A stretch of DNA of 62,478 nucleotides from an uncultured Pseudomonas sp. GTDB taxonomy: Bacteria; Pseudomonadota; Gammaproteobacteria; Pseudomonadales; Pseudomonadaceae. Shown here piece by piece: positions 28,472-40,140 of the stretch. Each line of letters begins with the position of its first letter. The first letter of the stretch is position 1. A program made the position numbers and the translations under genes. The notes beneath the pieces are model-generated. The model ran no database searches. It had not been told where the DNA came from and saw only the letters and a list, made by a program, of their open reading frames with translations. The stretch covers positions 1-62,478 of the forward strand of contig NZ_CAMPHV010000032.1 in assembly GCF_946886105.1 (NCBI RefSeq), written 5' to 3'.

Positions 28472-28926
28472 AACTATATGCCGCCGACGAAGAGGCGATG
28501 CTGGCGCTGGGCGCACGAATCGCCAAGGCGACCGGTGGTGTCGGGGTGATCTATCTGCATGGCGATTTGGGCGCCGGCAAGACCACCTTGTCGCGCGGCA
28601 TCATTCGTGGCCTGGGCTATGTCGGGGCGGTGAAGAGCCCGACCTTCACCCTGGTCGAGCCCTACGAAATAGGCGCTATCCAGGCGTTCCATTTCGATCT
28701 CTATCGGCTGCTCGACCCCGAGGAGTTGGAGTTTCTCGGTATCCGCGATTATTTCGCCGGCGAGGCCTTGTGCCTGGTCGAGTGGCCCGAGCGCGGAGCA
28801 GGCGTTTTGCCAAAGGCCGACCTGGACATTACCATTGCGGCAAAAGCGGCCGGTCGGTCCTTGCGCTTGCAGGCGCAAGGCGCACGCGGCGAAGCCTGGT
28901 GTGCCGCTCTGGCCATCGGGGCATGA
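28459..28926 (+). CDS. tsaE: tRNA threonylcarbamoyladenosine biosynthesis ATPase TsaE
   Basis: P-loop ATPase that drives the TsaBDE complex in t6A synthesis, 155 residues. Walker A is GDLGAGKTT (35-43), followed by [19 protein letters not shown] and EWPERG. The start is uncertain. I choose TTG at 28459 because GGGAG (28446-28450) sits at the right distance and the product begins [18 protein letters not shown]. The ATG at 28420 would add 13 residues not usual in the family. It overlaps nnr by 13 nt and amiB by 4 nt. Confidence 0.92.
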   Translation: MSELELYAADEEAMLALGARIAKATGGVGVIYLHGDLGAGKTTLSRGIIRGLGYVGAVKSPTFTLVEPYEIGAIQAFHFDLYRLLDPEELEFLGIRDYFAGEALCLVEWPERGAGVLPKADLDITIAAKAAGRSLRLQAQGARGEAWCAALAIGA

Positions 28927-30362
28927 TCAAAATAATGGGGTTGGCTATGCGCATCGGCGCAGTTTTCATCGCGGTTGCAGTGGGATTGGTGGCGTTCGCC
29001 GCCGAAGTGTCGGCTGCATCGGATGTGCGCAGCGTGCGGCTGTGGCGCGCGCCGGATAACACGCGCCTGGTCTTCGACCTGTCCGGCCCGGTGAAACACT
29101 CGGTGTTCACCCTGGGCTCGCCGGATCGTATCGTCATCGATGTCAGTGGCGCCAAGTTGGTCACCCCGCTGGATAATTTGCCATTGAGTAATACCCCGAT
29201 CACCGGCGTGCGCTCGGCGCAACGCAGCCCGGAAGAGTTGCGGGTGGTGATCGATCTATCGGCAGCGGTTACCCCGAAGAGCTTTACCCTGGCGCCCAAT
29301 CAGCAATACGGTCATCGCCTGGTGGTCGATCTGTTCGACAGCGAGGCCGCGGCGGCCCCCGAGTTGCCCAGCACATCGACCGCCAGCACCCCGCCGGTGC
29401 CGGTAACGCCGACCCAGGCGCCACCCCGGGCGACACCGGCCGGCGGCAAGCGCGATATCGTCATCGCCATTGATGCCGGGCACGGCGGTGAAGACCCAGG
29501 CGCGTTGTCGCCGGTCAAGGGCCAGTTCGAAAAGCACGTGACCCTGGCGATCGCCAAGGAGTTGCAGCGCCAGATCAATGCCGAGAAAGGCTTTCGCGGC
29601 GAGCTGGTGCGCACTGGCGATTACTTCATTCCGCTGCGCAAACGCACCGATATCGCCCGTAAAAAAGGCGCCGACCTGTTCGTCTCCATTCATGCCGACG
29701 CGGCGCCGCGGGCTGCGGCCTTCGGCGCCTCGGTGTACGCCCTGTCGGATCGCGGTGCGACTTCGGAAACCGCGCGCTGGCTGGCCGATTCGGAAAACCA
29801 GTCGGACCTGATCGGCGGCGCCGGCAACGTCAGTCTGGATGATAAGGACCGCATGCTCGCCGGGGTGCTGCTGGACCTGTCGATGACCGCCTCGCTGTCG
29901 TCCAGCCTGAATGTCGGCAACAAGGTCTTGGGCAATATGGGGCGCATCACACCCTTGCATAAGCGCCGGGTCGAGCAGGCCGGCTTTATGGTGCTGAAGT
30001 CGCCGGATATCCCCTCGATCCTGGTTGAGACCGGCTTCATCTCCAACCCCAACGAGGCACGAAAGCTGGCTTCGTCGGCCCACCAGCAAGCCTTGGCGCG
30101 CTCGATCACCAGCGGAGTGCGGCAGTTCTTCCATGAAAACCCGCCGCCCGGCAGTTATATCGCCTGGATGCGCGATAACGGCAAGATCGCCGTCGGCCCC
30201 CGCGAGCATGTGGTCAGCTCGGGCGAGAGCCTGGCGCTGATCGCCCAGCGTTATCAGATCAGCCTGGGTGTGTTGCGCAGCGCCAACTCGCTGAACTCGG
30301 ACGTGATCAAGGTGGGGCAGAAACTACAGATCCCGGCCACCGCTCTGGCGTCGCAGCCATGA
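28923..30362 (+). CDS. amiB: N-acetylmuramoyl-L-alanine amidase AmiB-type with LysM
   Basis: Periplasmic cell-separation amidase, 479 residues. Order: signal peptide (first ~31 residues), AMIN domain ([19 protein letters not shown]...), Pro/Thr linker (about 145-170), Amidase_3 domain, C-terminal LysM ([18 protein letters not shown]). Zinc ligands are in [22 protein letters not shown] and VSIHADAA; the catalytic Glu is in [11 protein letters not shown]. The first start (ATG 28923) overlaps tsaE by four bases; ATGs at 28935 and 28947 are alternatives. Activity normally needs an EnvC-like activator. Overlaps mutL by four bases. Confidence 0.95.
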   Translation: MIKIMGLAMRIGAVFIAVAVGLVAFAAEVSAASDVRSVRLWRAPDNTRLVFDLSGPVKHSVFTLGSPDRIVIDVSGAKLVTPLDNLPLSNTPITGVRSAQRSPEELRVVIDLSAAVTPKSFTLAPNQQYGHRLVVDLFDSEAAAAPELPSTSTASTPPVPVTPTQAPPRATPAGGKRDIVIAIDAGHGGEDPGALSPVKGQFEKHVTLAIAKELQRQINAEKGFRGELVRTGDYFIPLRKRTDIARKKGADLFVSIHADAAPRAAAFGASVYALSDRGATSETARWLADSENQSDLIGGAGNVSLDDKDRMLAGVLLDLSMTASLSSSLNVGNKVLGNMGRITPLHKRRVEQAGFMVLKSPDIPSILVETGFISNPNEARKLASSAHQQALARSITSGVRQFFHENPPPGSYIAWMRDNGKIAVGPREHVVSSGESLALIAQRYQISLGVLRSANSLNSDVIKVGQKLQIPATALASQP

Positions 30363-32230
30363 GCGAGCCGACCCGCATCCAGCTGCTGAGCCCGCGCCTG
30401 GCCAACCAGATCGCCGCCGGTGAAGTGGTCGAGCGACCCGCTTCGGTGATCAAGGAGCTATTGGAAAACAGCCTGGATTCCGGCGCCAAACGCATCGAAG
30501 TGGATGTCGAACAGGGCGGCGTCAAGCTGCTGCGCGTGCGCGACGACGGTAGCGGCATCCCCTCGGACGACTTGCCGCTGGCCTTGGCGCGCCACGCCAC
30601 CAGCAAGATTCGCGAGCTGGAAGACCTCGAACAGGTCATGAGTCTGGGTTTTCGTGGCGAGGCATTGGCCTCGATCAGCTCGGTCGCGCGCCTGACCCTG
30701 ACCTCGCGCACCGCCGATGCCGAGCAGGCCTGGCAGGTGGAAACCGAAGGCCGCGACATGCAGCCGCGCGTGCAGCCAGCGGCGCACCCGGTGGGCACTT
30801 CTGTGGAAGTGCGCGACCTGTTTTTCAATACCCCGGCGCGGCGCAAGTTCCTCAAGGCCGAGAAAACCGAATTCGATCATCTGCAGGAAGTCATCAAACG
30901 CCTGGCTCTCGCGCGCTTCGATGTCGGCTTTCATCTGCGCCATAACGGCAAGGCCGTGCTGTCGTTGCACGAAGCCGGCGACGACGTCAGTCGCGCCCGG
31001 CGTGTCGCCTCGGTCTGCGGTTCGGCCTTTCTCGAGCAGGCGCTGCCCATCGAAATCGAACGCAACGGCCTGCGTTTATGGGGTTGGGTGGGATTGCCGA
31101 CATTCTCCCGTAGTCAGGCCGATTTGCAGTATTTCTATGTGAATGGCCGCACGGTGCGCGACAAATTGGTCGCCCATGCGGTGCGTCAGGCATACCGCGA
31201 CGTGTTGTTCAACGGCCGTCACCCGACTTTCGTGCTGTTCCTGGAAATCGATCCCTCGGTGGTCGACGTCAACGTGCATCCGACCAAGCACGAAGTGCGT
31301 TTTCGCGATGGGCGCATGGTCCACGATTTCCTCTATGGCACCTTGCACCGCGCCTTGGGCGAAGTGCGTCCGGAGGATCAGCTGGCGGCGCCGGCCGCCG
31401 TGGCCGGGATGCTCGCGCCGACCGGACAGGCCGCCGGCGAGTTCGGCCCGCAAGGCGAGATAGGCTTGGCAGCCAGTTTGCTCGAACCTCAGCCCGCGGC
31501 GTCGGTCTGGCGTTCGCCAGGTGCCGGCTATCAGGGCGCGCGGCCGGGCCCGACAATGCCCACCGCCGAAGCGCAGGGCGCTTATCGGGAGTTCTTCTCG
31601 CCGCTGCCGGGTACGCCTGCGAGCCTACCCGAAGCCCAGGGCGATGTGCCGCCGCTCGGTTATGCGATCGCCCAGTTGAAGGGTATCTATATCCTCGCGG
31701 AGAACGTGCAAGGCTTGGTCGTGGTGGATATGCACGCGGCCCATGAGCGCATTACCTATGAGCGGCTGAAAGTCGCTATGGCTAGCGAAGGGCTGCGTGG
31801 CCAGCCATTGCTGGTGCCGGAGTCCATCGCGGTCAGCCAGCGCGAGGCCGATTGCGCCGAGGAACATGCCGACTGGTTTCAGCGCCTAGGCTTCGAGTTG
31901 CAGCGCCTGGGCCCGGAAAGCCTGGCGATCCGGCAGATCCCCGCACTGCTCAAGCAGGCCGAGGCGACCCGCCTGGTGCAGGACGTGCTCGCCGATCTGC
32001 TGGAATACGGCACCACCGACCGTATCCAGGCCCATCTCAACGAGCTGCTCGGCACCATGGCCTGCCACGGCGCGGTGCGTGCCAATCGGCGCCTGACCCT
32101 GCCTGAGATGAACGCGCTGCTGCGCGACATGGAGCACACCGAGCGCAGTGGCCAGTGCAATCACGGGCGTCCGACCTGGACGCAGATGGGCATGGACGAC
32201 CTCGATAAGCTGTTCCTGCGTGGCCGTTGA
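30359..32230 (+). CDS. mutL: DNA mismatch repair protein MutL
   Basis: Mismatch repair matchmaker, 623 residues. The GHKL ATPase motifs are [20 protein letters not shown], and [14 protein letters not shown] Pro/Ala linker (about 330-430) precedes the C-terminal dimerisation domain. Residues 457-468 read [12 protein letters not shown], fitting the DQHA(X)2E(X)4E endonuclease motif apart from Met in place of Gln. This is expected in bacteria without MutH, and I see no mutH here. The C-terminal zinc-site region [15 protein letters not shown] and CNHGRPT is also present. Operon position amiB-mutL-miaA is widely conserved. Confidence 0.97.
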   Translation: MSEPTRIQLLSPRLANQIAAGEVVERPASVIKELLENSLDSGAKRIEVDVEQGGVKLLRVRDDGSGIPSDDLPLALARHATSKIRELEDLEQVMSLGFRGEALASISSVARLTLTSRTADAEQAWQVETEGRDMQPRVQPAAHPVGTSVEVRDLFFNTPARRKFLKAEKTEFDHLQEVIKRLALARFDVGFHLRHNGKAVLSLHEAGDDVSRARRVASVCGSAFLEQALPIEIERNGLRLWGWVGLPTFSRSQADLQYFYVNGRTVRDKLVAHAVRQAYRDVLFNGRHPTFVLFLEIDPSVVDVNVHPTKHEVRFRDGRMVHDFLYGTLHRALGEVRPEDQLAAPAAVAGMLAPTGQAAGEFGPQGEIGLAASLLEPQPAASVWRSPGAGYQGARPGPTMPTAEAQGAYREFFSPLPGTPASLPEAQGDVPPLGYAIAQLKGIYILAENVQGLVVVDMHAAHERITYERLKVAMASEGLRGQPLLVPESIAVSQREADCAEEHADWFQRLGFELQRLGPESLAIRQIPALLKQAEATRLVQDVLADLLEYGTTDRIQAHLNELLGTMACHGAVRANRRLTLPEMNALLRDMEHTERSGQCNHGRPTWTQMGMDDLDKLFLRGR

Positions 32231-32254
32231 GCGCGCGAGCGCGGGGCGTTGAAT

Positions 32255-33229
32255 ATGTCTGAACAGCTGCCTCCGGCGATTTTCCTGATGGGCCCTACGG
32301 CCGCCGGCAAGACCGACCTGGCCCTGGAATTGGCGCGGACGCTGCCGTGCGAGCTGATCAGCGTCGATTCGGCGTTGGTCTATCGCGGAATGGATATCGG
32401 TACCGCCAAGCCGGACCGCGCCACCCTGGCCGAATTTCCCCATCGTTTGATCGATATCCGCGATCCCGCCGAGAGCTATTCGGCCGCCGAATTTCGTGCC
32501 GATGCCCTGGCGGCTATGGCCGAGATCACCGCGCGCGGTCGGATCCCGCTGCTGGTGGGCGGCACCATGCTGTATTTCAAAGCGCTGCTGGAAGGTTTGG
32601 CGGATATGCCCAGCGCCGATCCGCAGGTGCGCGCCGAATTGCAGGCGCGCGCCGAGAGCGAAGGCTGGCAAGCGCTGCATCGCGAGCTGATGACGGTTGA
32701 TCCGCAGTCGGCGGCGCGCATTCACCCCAACGACCCCCAGCGCCTGATCCGCGCATTGGAGGTCTACCGGGTGAGCGGTTTGACGATGACCGCACACCGT
32801 GAGCGCCAAGCGGCGCAAAATCCCGGCGGCGGTGCGCCCGGTGGCGGGCAATTCCCCTATACTGTGGCGCAATTGGCGATAGCTCCGGCGCAGCGCCAGG
32901 TGTTGCATGAGCGGATTGCGCAACGATTCGACACTATGTTGGAACAGGGCTTTGTCGCCGAGGTCGAACGCCTGCGCCAAAGAAGTGACTTGCACCCGGG
33001 CTTGCCGTCTATACGGGCTGTGGGCTATCGCCAGGTATGGGATTATCTGGGAGGAAGCGTCAACGAGGCGCAGATGCGTGAGCGGGGCATTATCGCTACA
33101 CGCCAGCTGGCAAAACGACAATTCACCTGGTTGCGCGGTTGGGCTGATATCGAATGGTTGGACAGTCTGGCCTGCGACAATCTGACGCGCGCCTTGAAAT
33201 ACCTGGCGGCGGTCTCCATATTGGCCTGA
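32255..33229 (+). CDS. miaA: tRNA dimethylallyltransferase
   Basis: Adds the dimethylallyl group to A37 of tRNAs reading UNN codons. It has 324 residues. The P-loop is [15 protein letters not shown], the substrate loop [16 protein letters not shown], followed by [10 protein letters not shown] and [14 protein letters not shown]. The frame could begin with TTG at 32249; the ATG at 32255 ([13 protein letters not shown]) is more likely. It lies 24 nt after mutL and 100 nt before hfq. That gap is AT-rich and may carry an extra hfq promoter. Confidence 0.96.
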   Translation: MSEQLPPAIFLMGPTAAGKTDLALELARTLPCELISVDSALVYRGMDIGTAKPDRATLAEFPHRLIDIRDPAESYSAAEFRADALAAMAEITARGRIPLLVGGTMLYFKALLEGLADMPSADPQVRAELQARAESEGWQALHRELMTVDPQSAARIHPNDPQRLIRALEVYRVSGLTMTAHRERQAAQNPGGGAPGGGQFPYTVAQLAIAPAQRQVLHERIAQRFDTMLEQGFVAEVERLRQRSDLHPGLPSIRAVGYRQVWDYLGGSVNEAQMRERGIIATRQLAKRQFTWLRGWADIEWLDSLACDNLTRALKYLAAVSILA

Positions 33230-33278
33230 GACCTTGCAATTAGCCGTCTATCCTTGGGGGTGGTCGGCTAAAAATTAT

Positions 33279-33306
33279 TTGCGATTCACTAAAAATTATC
33301 GATTAT
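33279..33306 (+). promoter_or_regulatory. Possible sigma-70 promoter for hfq
   Basis: TTGCGA (33279-33284), 16 nt, then GATTAT (33301-33306), in an AT-rich stretch unlike the coding flanks. hfq commonly has its own promoters within the miaA-hfq region. Match to consensus is moderate. Confidence 0.35.
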
Positions 33307-33329
33307 CGACCTTTGAAGGAGTGCGGCAC

Positions 33330-33590
33330 ATGTCAAAAGGGCATTCGCTACAAGACCCTTACCTCAATACCCTGCGTAAGGAACGCGTACCTGTTTCCAT
33401 CTACCTAGTAAACGGTATCAAGCTGCAAGGCCAAATCGAGTCTTTCGACCAGTTCGTGATTTTGCTGAAGAACACTGTCAGCCAGATGGTCTACAAGCAC
33501 GCTATCTCGACCGTTGTGCCTAGCCGTCCGGTACGTCTGCCGAGCGCAGCCGAAACCGAGCAGGCTGATGCCGAACCCGGCAACGCCTGA
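33330..33590 (+). CDS. hfq: RNA chaperone Hfq
   Basis: Hexameric Sm-like RNA chaperone, 86 residues, slightly longer than the 82 of P. aeruginosa. The core is nearly invariant: [35 protein letters not shown] (Sm1) and [15 protein letters not shown] (Sm2, with the YKHA motif). The C-terminal tail is short and acidic. The ATG at 33330 follows GAAGGAG. It lies between miaA and hflX (14 nt before it), the standard arrangement. Confidence 0.98.
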   Translation: MSKGHSLQDPYLNTLRKERVPVSIYLVNGIKLQGQIESFDQFVILLKNTVSQMVYKHAISTVVPSRPVRLPSAAETEQADAEPGNA

Positions 33591-33604
33591 TTTAGGAGGC
33601 TGTA

Positions 33605-34906
33605 TTGTTCTTCGAGCGCCATCAAGGGGGTGAGCGGGCCATCCTGGTTCATCTGGACGGTCAAGACTCCGAGGCGCGCGAAGATCCCCAGGAGTTTCAG
33701 GAGCTGGCCCTTTCGGCTGGCGCCGATACCGTGGCTTTTTTCCGCGTGCCGAGCAATCGGCTGACTGCCAAGTACCTGATCGGCAGTGGCAAGGTTGAGG
33801 AGTTGCGTGATCAGGTCAAGGCCGTCGAGGCCGACCTGGTTATCTTCAATCATGTTTTGACGCCCAGTCAGGAACGTAACCTCGAGCGAGTATTCGAATG
33901 CCGGGTGCTCGATCGTACCGGGCTGATCCTGGATATCTTCGCCCAGCGCGCGCGTACCCATGAAGGCAAGCTGCAGGTCGAGCTGGCTCAGCTGGATCAT
34001 CTGAGCACGCGCCTGGTGCGTGGCTGGACCCACTTGGAGCGGCAGAAGGGCGGTATCGGCCTACGCGGCCCGGGTGAAACCCAGCTGGAAACCGACCGCC
34101 GTTTGCTGCGGGTACGGATTCGTCAAATCAAGCAGAAACTCGATAAGGTGCGCAGCCAGCGCGAGCAGGCTCGACGTGGGCGGCAGCGCGCCGATATTCC
34201 CTCGGTATCCTTGGTCGGCTATACCAACGCCGGCAAATCGACGCTGTTCAACGCCCTGACCGAATCCGAGGTCTATGCCGCCGACCAATTGTTCGCCACG
34301 CTCGACCCGACCTTGCGGCGGCTGGCGCTGGACGACCTGGGGCCGGTGGTATTGGCCGATACCGTGGGTTTTATCCGGCACCTGCCGCACAAGCTGGTCG
34401 AGGCTTTTCGTGCGACGCTCGAGGAGTCGAGCAACTCCGACTTGCTGTTGCATGTGATCGACTCTCATGAGCCCGAGCGCGACCAGCAAATCGAACAGGT
34501 CATGGCGGTGCTGGGCGAGATTGGCGCGCATGAGTTGCCGATGCTCGAGGTGTACAACAAGCTCGACCTGCTCGAAGGCGTCGAGCCGCAAATTCAGCGC
34601 AATGCCGACGGCAAGCCCCAGCGGGTCTGGCTTTCGGCTCGCGATGGGCGCGGTTTGCCATTGCTCAAGCAGGCCATAGCCGAATTGCTGGGCGACGATT
34701 TATTTGTCGGTACCCTGCATTTGCCGCAAGATCTGGCGCGGTTGCGTGCGCAGTTCTTCGCGCTTGGGGCGGTACAGAGCGAAAACCATGCCGACGACGG
34801 CAGTAGCCTGTTGGCGGTTCGCCTGCCGCGGATCGAGTTGAATCGGTTGGTAAGCCGGGCGGGGTTATTGCCCGTGGAGTTTCTCGAGCAACACACTTTG
34901 CAATAA
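33605..34906 (+). CDS. hflX: Ribosome-associated GTPase HflX
   Basis: Heat-shock ribosome-splitting GTPase, 433 residues. The N-terminal HflX domain (GSGKVEELRDQVKAVEADLVIFNH, then DRTGLILDIFAQRARTHEGKL) is followed by a coiled coil and the glycine-rich GLRGPGETQLETDRR. The G domain has GYTNAGKST (205-213), DTVGFIRHLP and NKLD. Start: TTG at 33605 preceded by GGAGG, giving MFFERHQGGERAILVHL; no ATG is available near. It has the spacing of the miaA-hfq-hflX-hflK-hflC operon. Confidence 0.96.
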   Translation: MFFERHQGGERAILVHLDGQDSEAREDPQEFQELALSAGADTVAFFRVPSNRLTAKYLIGSGKVEELRDQVKAVEADLVIFNHVLTPSQERNLERVFECRVLDRTGLILDIFAQRARTHEGKLQVELAQLDHLSTRLVRGWTHLERQKGGIGLRGPGETQLETDRRLLRVRIRQIKQKLDKVRSQREQARRGRQRADIPSVSLVGYTNAGKSTLFNALTESEVYAADQLFATLDPTLRRLALDDLGPVVLADTVGFIRHLPHKLVEAFRATLEESSNSDLLLHVIDSHEPERDQQIEQVMAVLGEIGAHELPMLEVYNKLDLLEGVEPQIQRNADGKPQRVWLSARDGRGLPLLKQAIAELLGDDLFVGTLHLPQDLARLRAQFFALGAVQSENHADDGSSLLAVRLPRIELNRLVSRAGLLPVEFLEQHTLQ

Positions 34907-35002
34907 AGCCTGCCGCAGTGGCTTTGCCGCTGATGGCCGGCATTCGGTAGCATTAGCCGGCGCGCCGTGGGCGTGCCTTTGCTTTATCAGATGGAGAGCG
35001 CT

Positions 35003-36166
35003 ATGGCTTGGAATGAGCCGGGTGGCAACTCGAATAATCAGGATCCGTGGGGTGGCCGCAAAGGCGGCGATCGTAAAGGGCCACCGGATCTCGACGAAGC
35101 CTTCCGCAAGCTGCAGGACAGTCTCAACGGCTTGTTCGGTGGCGGTAAGAAAGGCGGTGGCGACGACGGCGCTGCCGGTAAGGGCGGCGGTTTCGGCTTG
35201 CTGCTCATTGGTCTGGCGTTGCTGGCGGTCGTCTGGCTGTACAGCGCGATCTATGTGGTCGACGAGCAAGAGCAGGCGGTGGTGCTGCGTTTCGGTAAGT
35301 ACTACGAAACCGTGGGTCCGGGCCTGAATATCTATTTCCCGCCGATCGACCGTAAGTTCCAGGAAAACGTCACCCGCGAGCGGGCTTACAGCAAGCAGGG
35401 GCAGATGTTGACCGAGGACGAGAACATCATCGAAGTGCCGCTGACCGTGCAGTACAAAATCAGCAATCTGCAGGACTTCGTGCTCAACGTCGATCAGCCG
35501 GAAGTCAGTTTGCAGCACGCCACCGACAGCGCGGTGCGCCATGTGGTGGGGTCCACCGAGATGGATCAGGTGCTGACCGAAGGCCGCGAACTGATGGCCA
35601 GCGAAGTCAAGGACCGCTTGCAGCGCTTCCTCGACAACTACCGTACCGGTATCAACGTTACCCAGGTCAACCTGCAGAGTGCGGCCGCGCCGCGTGAAGT
35701 GCAGGAAGCCTTCGACGACGTGATCCGCGCCCGTGAAGACGAGCAGCGTGAGAAGAACCAGGCGGAAACCTATGCCAATGGCGTGGTACCGGAAGCTCGT
35801 GGTCAGGCTCAGCGTTTGATCGAGGACGCCAGCGGTTATCGCGACGAAGTGGTTTCGCGGGCTCAGGGTGAGGCGGATCGCTTCACCGCCTTGGTCGCCG
35901 AATACCGCAAGGCCCCGGAAGTTACCCGCGAGCGTCTGTATCTGGACACCATGCAGGAGCTGATGAGCAGCACCAGCAAGGTGCTGGTGACGGGCGACAA
36001 GGGGCAGAATAATTTGCTGTATCTGCCGTTGGACAAGATGATCGATGCCCGCGGTTCCTCGTCGACGCCCAGCTCGATTTCAGGTGGTGCAGGCGCCAGC
36101 GATACGAGCTCGCGCGTGAGCATCGACCCGCGCCAAGTTGAGCTGCGTACAAGGGAGAGCCGTTGA
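35003..36166 (+). CDS. hflK: FtsH protease activity modulator HflK
   Basis: Membrane SPFH protein that with HflC surrounds FtsH. It has 387 residues. The N-terminus is Gly- and charge-rich (1-62), then one TM (64-84), then the periplasmic SPFH/band-7 domain (VVDEQEQAVVLRFGKY, GLNIYFPPIDRKF). A helical coiled region (AREDEQREKNQAETYANGVV) and a Ser-rich tail follow. The frame begins earlier, but the ATG at 35003 (MAWNEPGGNSNNQDPWGG) is the family start. Stop and hflC start overlap (TGATG). Confidence 0.95.
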   Translation: MAWNEPGGNSNNQDPWGGRKGGDRKGPPDLDEAFRKLQDSLNGLFGGGKKGGGDDGAAGKGGGFGLLLIGLALLAVVWLYSAIYVVDEQEQAVVLRFGKYYETVGPGLNIYFPPIDRKFQENVTRERAYSKQGQMLTEDENIIEVPLTVQYKISNLQDFVLNVDQPEVSLQHATDSAVRHVVGSTEMDQVLTEGRELMASEVKDRLQRFLDNYRTGINVTQVNLQSAAAPREVQEAFDDVIRAREDEQREKNQAETYANGVVPEARGQAQRLIEDASGYRDEVVSRAQGEADRFTALVAEYRKAPEVTRERLYLDTMQELMSSTSKVLVTGDKGQNNLLYLPLDKMIDARGSSSTPSSISGGAGASDTSSRVSIDPRQVELRTRESR

Positions 36167-37035
36167 TGAGCAATAAATCGCTGATCGCCCTGATTGTTGG
36201 CGTGGTGTTGGCGCTGGTGGCCTGGAATAGTTTCTATATCGTGGCGCAGACCGAACGGGCCGTGCTGTTGCAGTTCGGTCGTATCGTCGAGCCGGACGTG
36301 CAGCCGGGTCTGCATGTGAAAATTCCTTACGTCAACAAGGTGCGCAAGTTCGATGCGCGCTTATTGACCCTGGATTCGAGCAGCTCGCGCTTCCTGACCC
36401 TGGAAAAGAAGGCGTTAATGGTCGACGCATACGCCAAGTGGCGTGTGTTGGATGCCGAGCGCTTCTACACCGCGACCTCGGGCATGAAGCAGATCGCCGA
36501 TGAGCGTCTGGCTCGTCGTCTGGAAGCTTCTCTACGCGACCAGTTCGGCAAGCGCACTCTGCACGAGTCGGTGTCCGGTGAGCGTGACGCGCTGATGGCC
36601 GACGTAACGGCTTCGCTGAACCGCGCGGCGCAACGTGAGTTGGGTATCGAGGTGGTGGATGTGCGGGTCAAGGCCATCGATCTGCCGAAAGAGGTCAACC
36701 GCAGCGTGTTCGATCGGATGAGCTCCGAGCGCGAGCGCGAGGCCCGCGAGCATCGCGCCAAGGGCCGCGAGTTGGCCGAAGGTATTCGCGCCGATGCCGA
36801 CCGTCAGCGTCGCGTGTTGCTCGCCGATGCTTACCGTCAGGCGGAAGAGCTGCGTGGTGATGGCGACGCCCAGGCGGCCGCGATTTACTCCAAGGCGTAT
36901 GGGCAGGATCAGGAGTTCTATTCGTTCTACCGCAGCCTGAGGGCTTATCGCGAGAGCTTCGCCGATAAGCGCGATGTGCTGGTGCTGGATCCGAGCAGCG
37001 ACTTCTTCCGCTACCTGGAGAAATCCAAGCCGTAA
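36166..37035 (+). CDS. hflC: FtsH protease activity modulator HflC
   Basis: SPFH partner of HflK, 289 residues. One N-terminal TM (about 4-22) precedes a band-7 domain (QTERAVLLQFGRIVEPDVQPGLHVKIP, LLTLDSSSSRFLTLEKKAL). A long charged coiled coil follows (SSEREREAREHRAKGRELAEGIRADADRQR) and ends LVLDPSSDFFRYL. An in-frame TTG lies immediately before the ATG; ATG is preferred. Last gene of the operon, followed by a repeat and an intrinsic terminator. Confidence 0.95.
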   Translation: MSNKSLIALIVGVVLALVAWNSFYIVAQTERAVLLQFGRIVEPDVQPGLHVKIPYVNKVRKFDARLLTLDSSSSRFLTLEKKALMVDAYAKWRVLDAERFYTATSGMKQIADERLARRLEASLRDQFGKRTLHESVSGERDALMADVTASLNRAAQRELGIEVVDVRVKAIDLPKEVNRSVFDRMSSEREREAREHRAKGRELAEGIRADADRQRRVLLADAYRQAEELRGDGDAQAAAIYSKAYGQDQEFYSFYRSLRAYRESFADKRDVLVLDPSSDFFRYLEKSKP

Positions 37036-37110
37036 AGGCAGCTGCGGGCCGCAAGCTACGAGCCGCAAGTCAGCGCCTGGCGCGCACTTGTTGCTTGGCG
37101 CTTGTGGCCT
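37036..37110. repeat. GC-rich inverted-repeat segment after hflC
   Basis: The stretch GCTGCGGGCCGCAAGCTACGAGCCGCAAG... is partly mirrored by ...CTTGTTGCTTGGCGCTTGTGGC, giving several imperfect dyads. It resembles the 'GCCGCAAGCT' dispersed repeats seen between pseudomonad genes. No gene is seen here. Confidence 0.4.
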
Positions 37111-37137
37111 GAAGCTTTTAGCGTGGTATCATTCGGC

Positions 37138-37161
37138 AGCCGGGAAAATCCCGGCTTTTTT
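37138..37161 (+). terminator. Intrinsic terminator after hflC
   Basis: AGCCGGGA (37138-37145) pairs with TCCCGGCT (37149-37156) around AAA, followed by TTTTT. It is a classic hairpin and T-run and lies only 16 nt before the next small gene, so it may attenuate readthrough into it. Confidence 0.85.
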
Positions 37162-37176
37162 GCGTCTGTGGGAATC

Positions 37177-37362
37177 ATGTGGCAGGAATTGGGCATAGCA
37201 CTTTGTTTATTGCTGGTGCTCGAAGGCATCCTGCCCTTCCTTTGTCCGCGTCAGTGGCGCGACGCGCTTTTGCAGTTGGTGCAGCTGTCGGATCGACGGC
37301 TGCGCCTTATGGGGTTGGCCAGCATGCTGCTGGGCACAGCTTTCCTTTATTGGCTTCATTGA
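37177..37362 (+). CDS. DUF2065 (YjeT-like) small membrane protein
   Basis: A 61-residue protein with two hydrophobic helices: [20 protein letters not shown] and [17 protein letters not shown]. The central [20 protein letters not shown] is cationic. This matches DUF2065 (E. coli YjeT), which usually lies between hflC and purA or hisZ. The longer frame begins 25 codons earlier inside the terminator; the ATG at 37177 ([10 protein letters not shown]) is chosen. Function unknown. Confidence 0.85.
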   Translation: MWQELGIALCLLLVLEGILPFLCPRQWRDALLQLVQLSDRRLRLMGLASMLLGTAFLYWLH

Positions 37363-37399
37363 AGGCTGGTGCCGCCCGGTTCAAGAGGGGAATGGCGAA

Positions 37400-38587
37400 A
37401 TGGCAACGGTAGACCGCTGGCTCCTGCCAGATGGCATCGAAGAAGTACTGCCGCCCGAAGCGGCGCGCATCGAGACGGCGCGCCGTCAGGTGCTGGATCT
37501 GTTCCAGCGCTGGGGCTATGAATTCGTGGTGACACCGCATATCGAGTACCTGGAGTCGCTGTTGACCGGCGCCGGTCAGGATCTCGATTTGCGCACGTTC
37601 AAGGTGATCGATCCGTTATCGGGTCGGCAAATGGGTTTCCGCGCCGATATCACGCCGCAGGTCGCCCGGATCGATGCGCATAGCATGCGCCGCGAAGGTC
37701 CGAGTCGCTTGTGCTATGCCGGTAGCGTGCTGCACGCACAGCCGCGGCCGCTGACCACTTCGCGCAGCCCGATTCAGCTGGGGGCGGAGCTGTATGGCGA
37801 CGCCAGCCCGGCCAGCGATGTCGAGGTGATCAGTCTGCTGGTCGATACCCTCGAGCTGGCCCAGGTGCCGGACGTGCATATGGATCTCGGGCATGTCGGT
37901 ATCTATCGCGGTCTTGCCCGCGCCGCGGGTTTGTCGGGCGATGCGGAGCAGCAGTTGTTCGACGCCATGCAGCGTAAGGCGATGGACGAGATAGCGACCT
38001 TGACCGAAACCTTGCCAGCGTCGCTCGGCAAGATGCTGCAAGCGCTGGCCGAACTCTGTGGTGGTCGCGAGGTGCTGGACCTGGCCCAGGCTTGTCTGGT
38101 CGACGCGCCCGACGACGTGCATGCCGCGCTCGACGAACTGCTGGCGATTGCCGATGCGCTGAGTCTGCGTTATCCGGAATTGCCGCTGTATTTCGATCTG
38201 GGCGAATTGCGCGGCTATCGTTACCACACCGGGGTGGTCTTCGCCGCCTTCGTGCCGGGTGTCGGCTATGCGATCGCCCAGGGCGGCCGCTACGACGATA
38301 TCGGTGCGGATTTCGGCCGCGCGCGACCGGCGACTGGATTCTCCACCGATCTGAAAACCCTGGTCAGTCTCGGCCAGATGCAGCTTGGCGATGTGCCCGC
38401 GGGTATTTGGGCGCCGGATAGCCATGATGTGTATCTGTGGCAAGCGGTACGGCGGCTGCGTGCCGAAGGCGCGCGCGTGGTGCAGGCGCTGCCCGGGCAG
38501 GTGGAGGCCGATGCGCGCGAGGCGGGTTGCGACCGCCAGTTGGCGTTGTGCGAGGGGCGTTGGCAGGTTACGCCGCTGGCGGGCTGA
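37400..38587 (+). CDS. hisZ: ATP phosphoribosyltransferase regulatory subunit HisZ
   Basis: HisRS-like regulatory partner of the short-form HisG, 395 residues. The class II synthetase-like core is visible ([77 protein letters not shown]). The HisRS active-site histidine loop is not conserved, in agreement with a non-catalytic paralog. It begins the first step of histidine synthesis with HisGs, which is elsewhere. It lies 106 nt before purA. Confidence 0.93.
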   Translation: MATVDRWLLPDGIEEVLPPEAARIETARRQVLDLFQRWGYEFVVTPHIEYLESLLTGAGQDLDLRTFKVIDPLSGRQMGFRADITPQVARIDAHSMRREGPSRLCYAGSVLHAQPRPLTTSRSPIQLGAELYGDASPASDVEVISLLVDTLELAQVPDVHMDLGHVGIYRGLARAAGLSGDAEQQLFDAMQRKAMDEIATLTETLPASLGKMLQALAELCGGREVLDLAQACLVDAPDDVHAALDELLAIADALSLRYPELPLYFDLGELRGYRYHTGVVFAAFVPGVGYAIAQGGRYDDIGADFGRARPATGFSTDLKTLVSLGQMQLGDVPAGIWAPDSHDVYLWQAVRRLRAEGARVVQALPGQVEADAREAGCDRQLALCEGRWQVTPLAG

Positions 38588-38633
38588 CCGATCGTTCTTT
38601 GTAGCCTGTCTGAACAAGGGTTTGGGCGGGTGA

Positions 38634-39989
<1,356 letters not shown>

Positions 39990-40011
39990 ACGGCTGCGCG
40001 GTAACGAGGAG

Positions 40012-40035
40012 GGGTCGCCATTGGCGGCCCTTTTT
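40012..40035 (+). terminator. Intrinsic terminator of purA
   Basis: GGGTCGCC (40012-40019) pairs with GGCGGCCC (40023-40030) with one U-G pair and an ATT loop, followed by TTTTT (40031-40035). Confidence 0.88.
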
Positions 40036-40140
40036 CGTTTTTAGTGCGCCCTTTGTTTTTAAATATAAATGTTGCCTAGAGTTATGGGCATATCGGCCGA
40101 TTCATAGGTATTGGTAATACTGTTCGCGAGGGGTGGGGCC

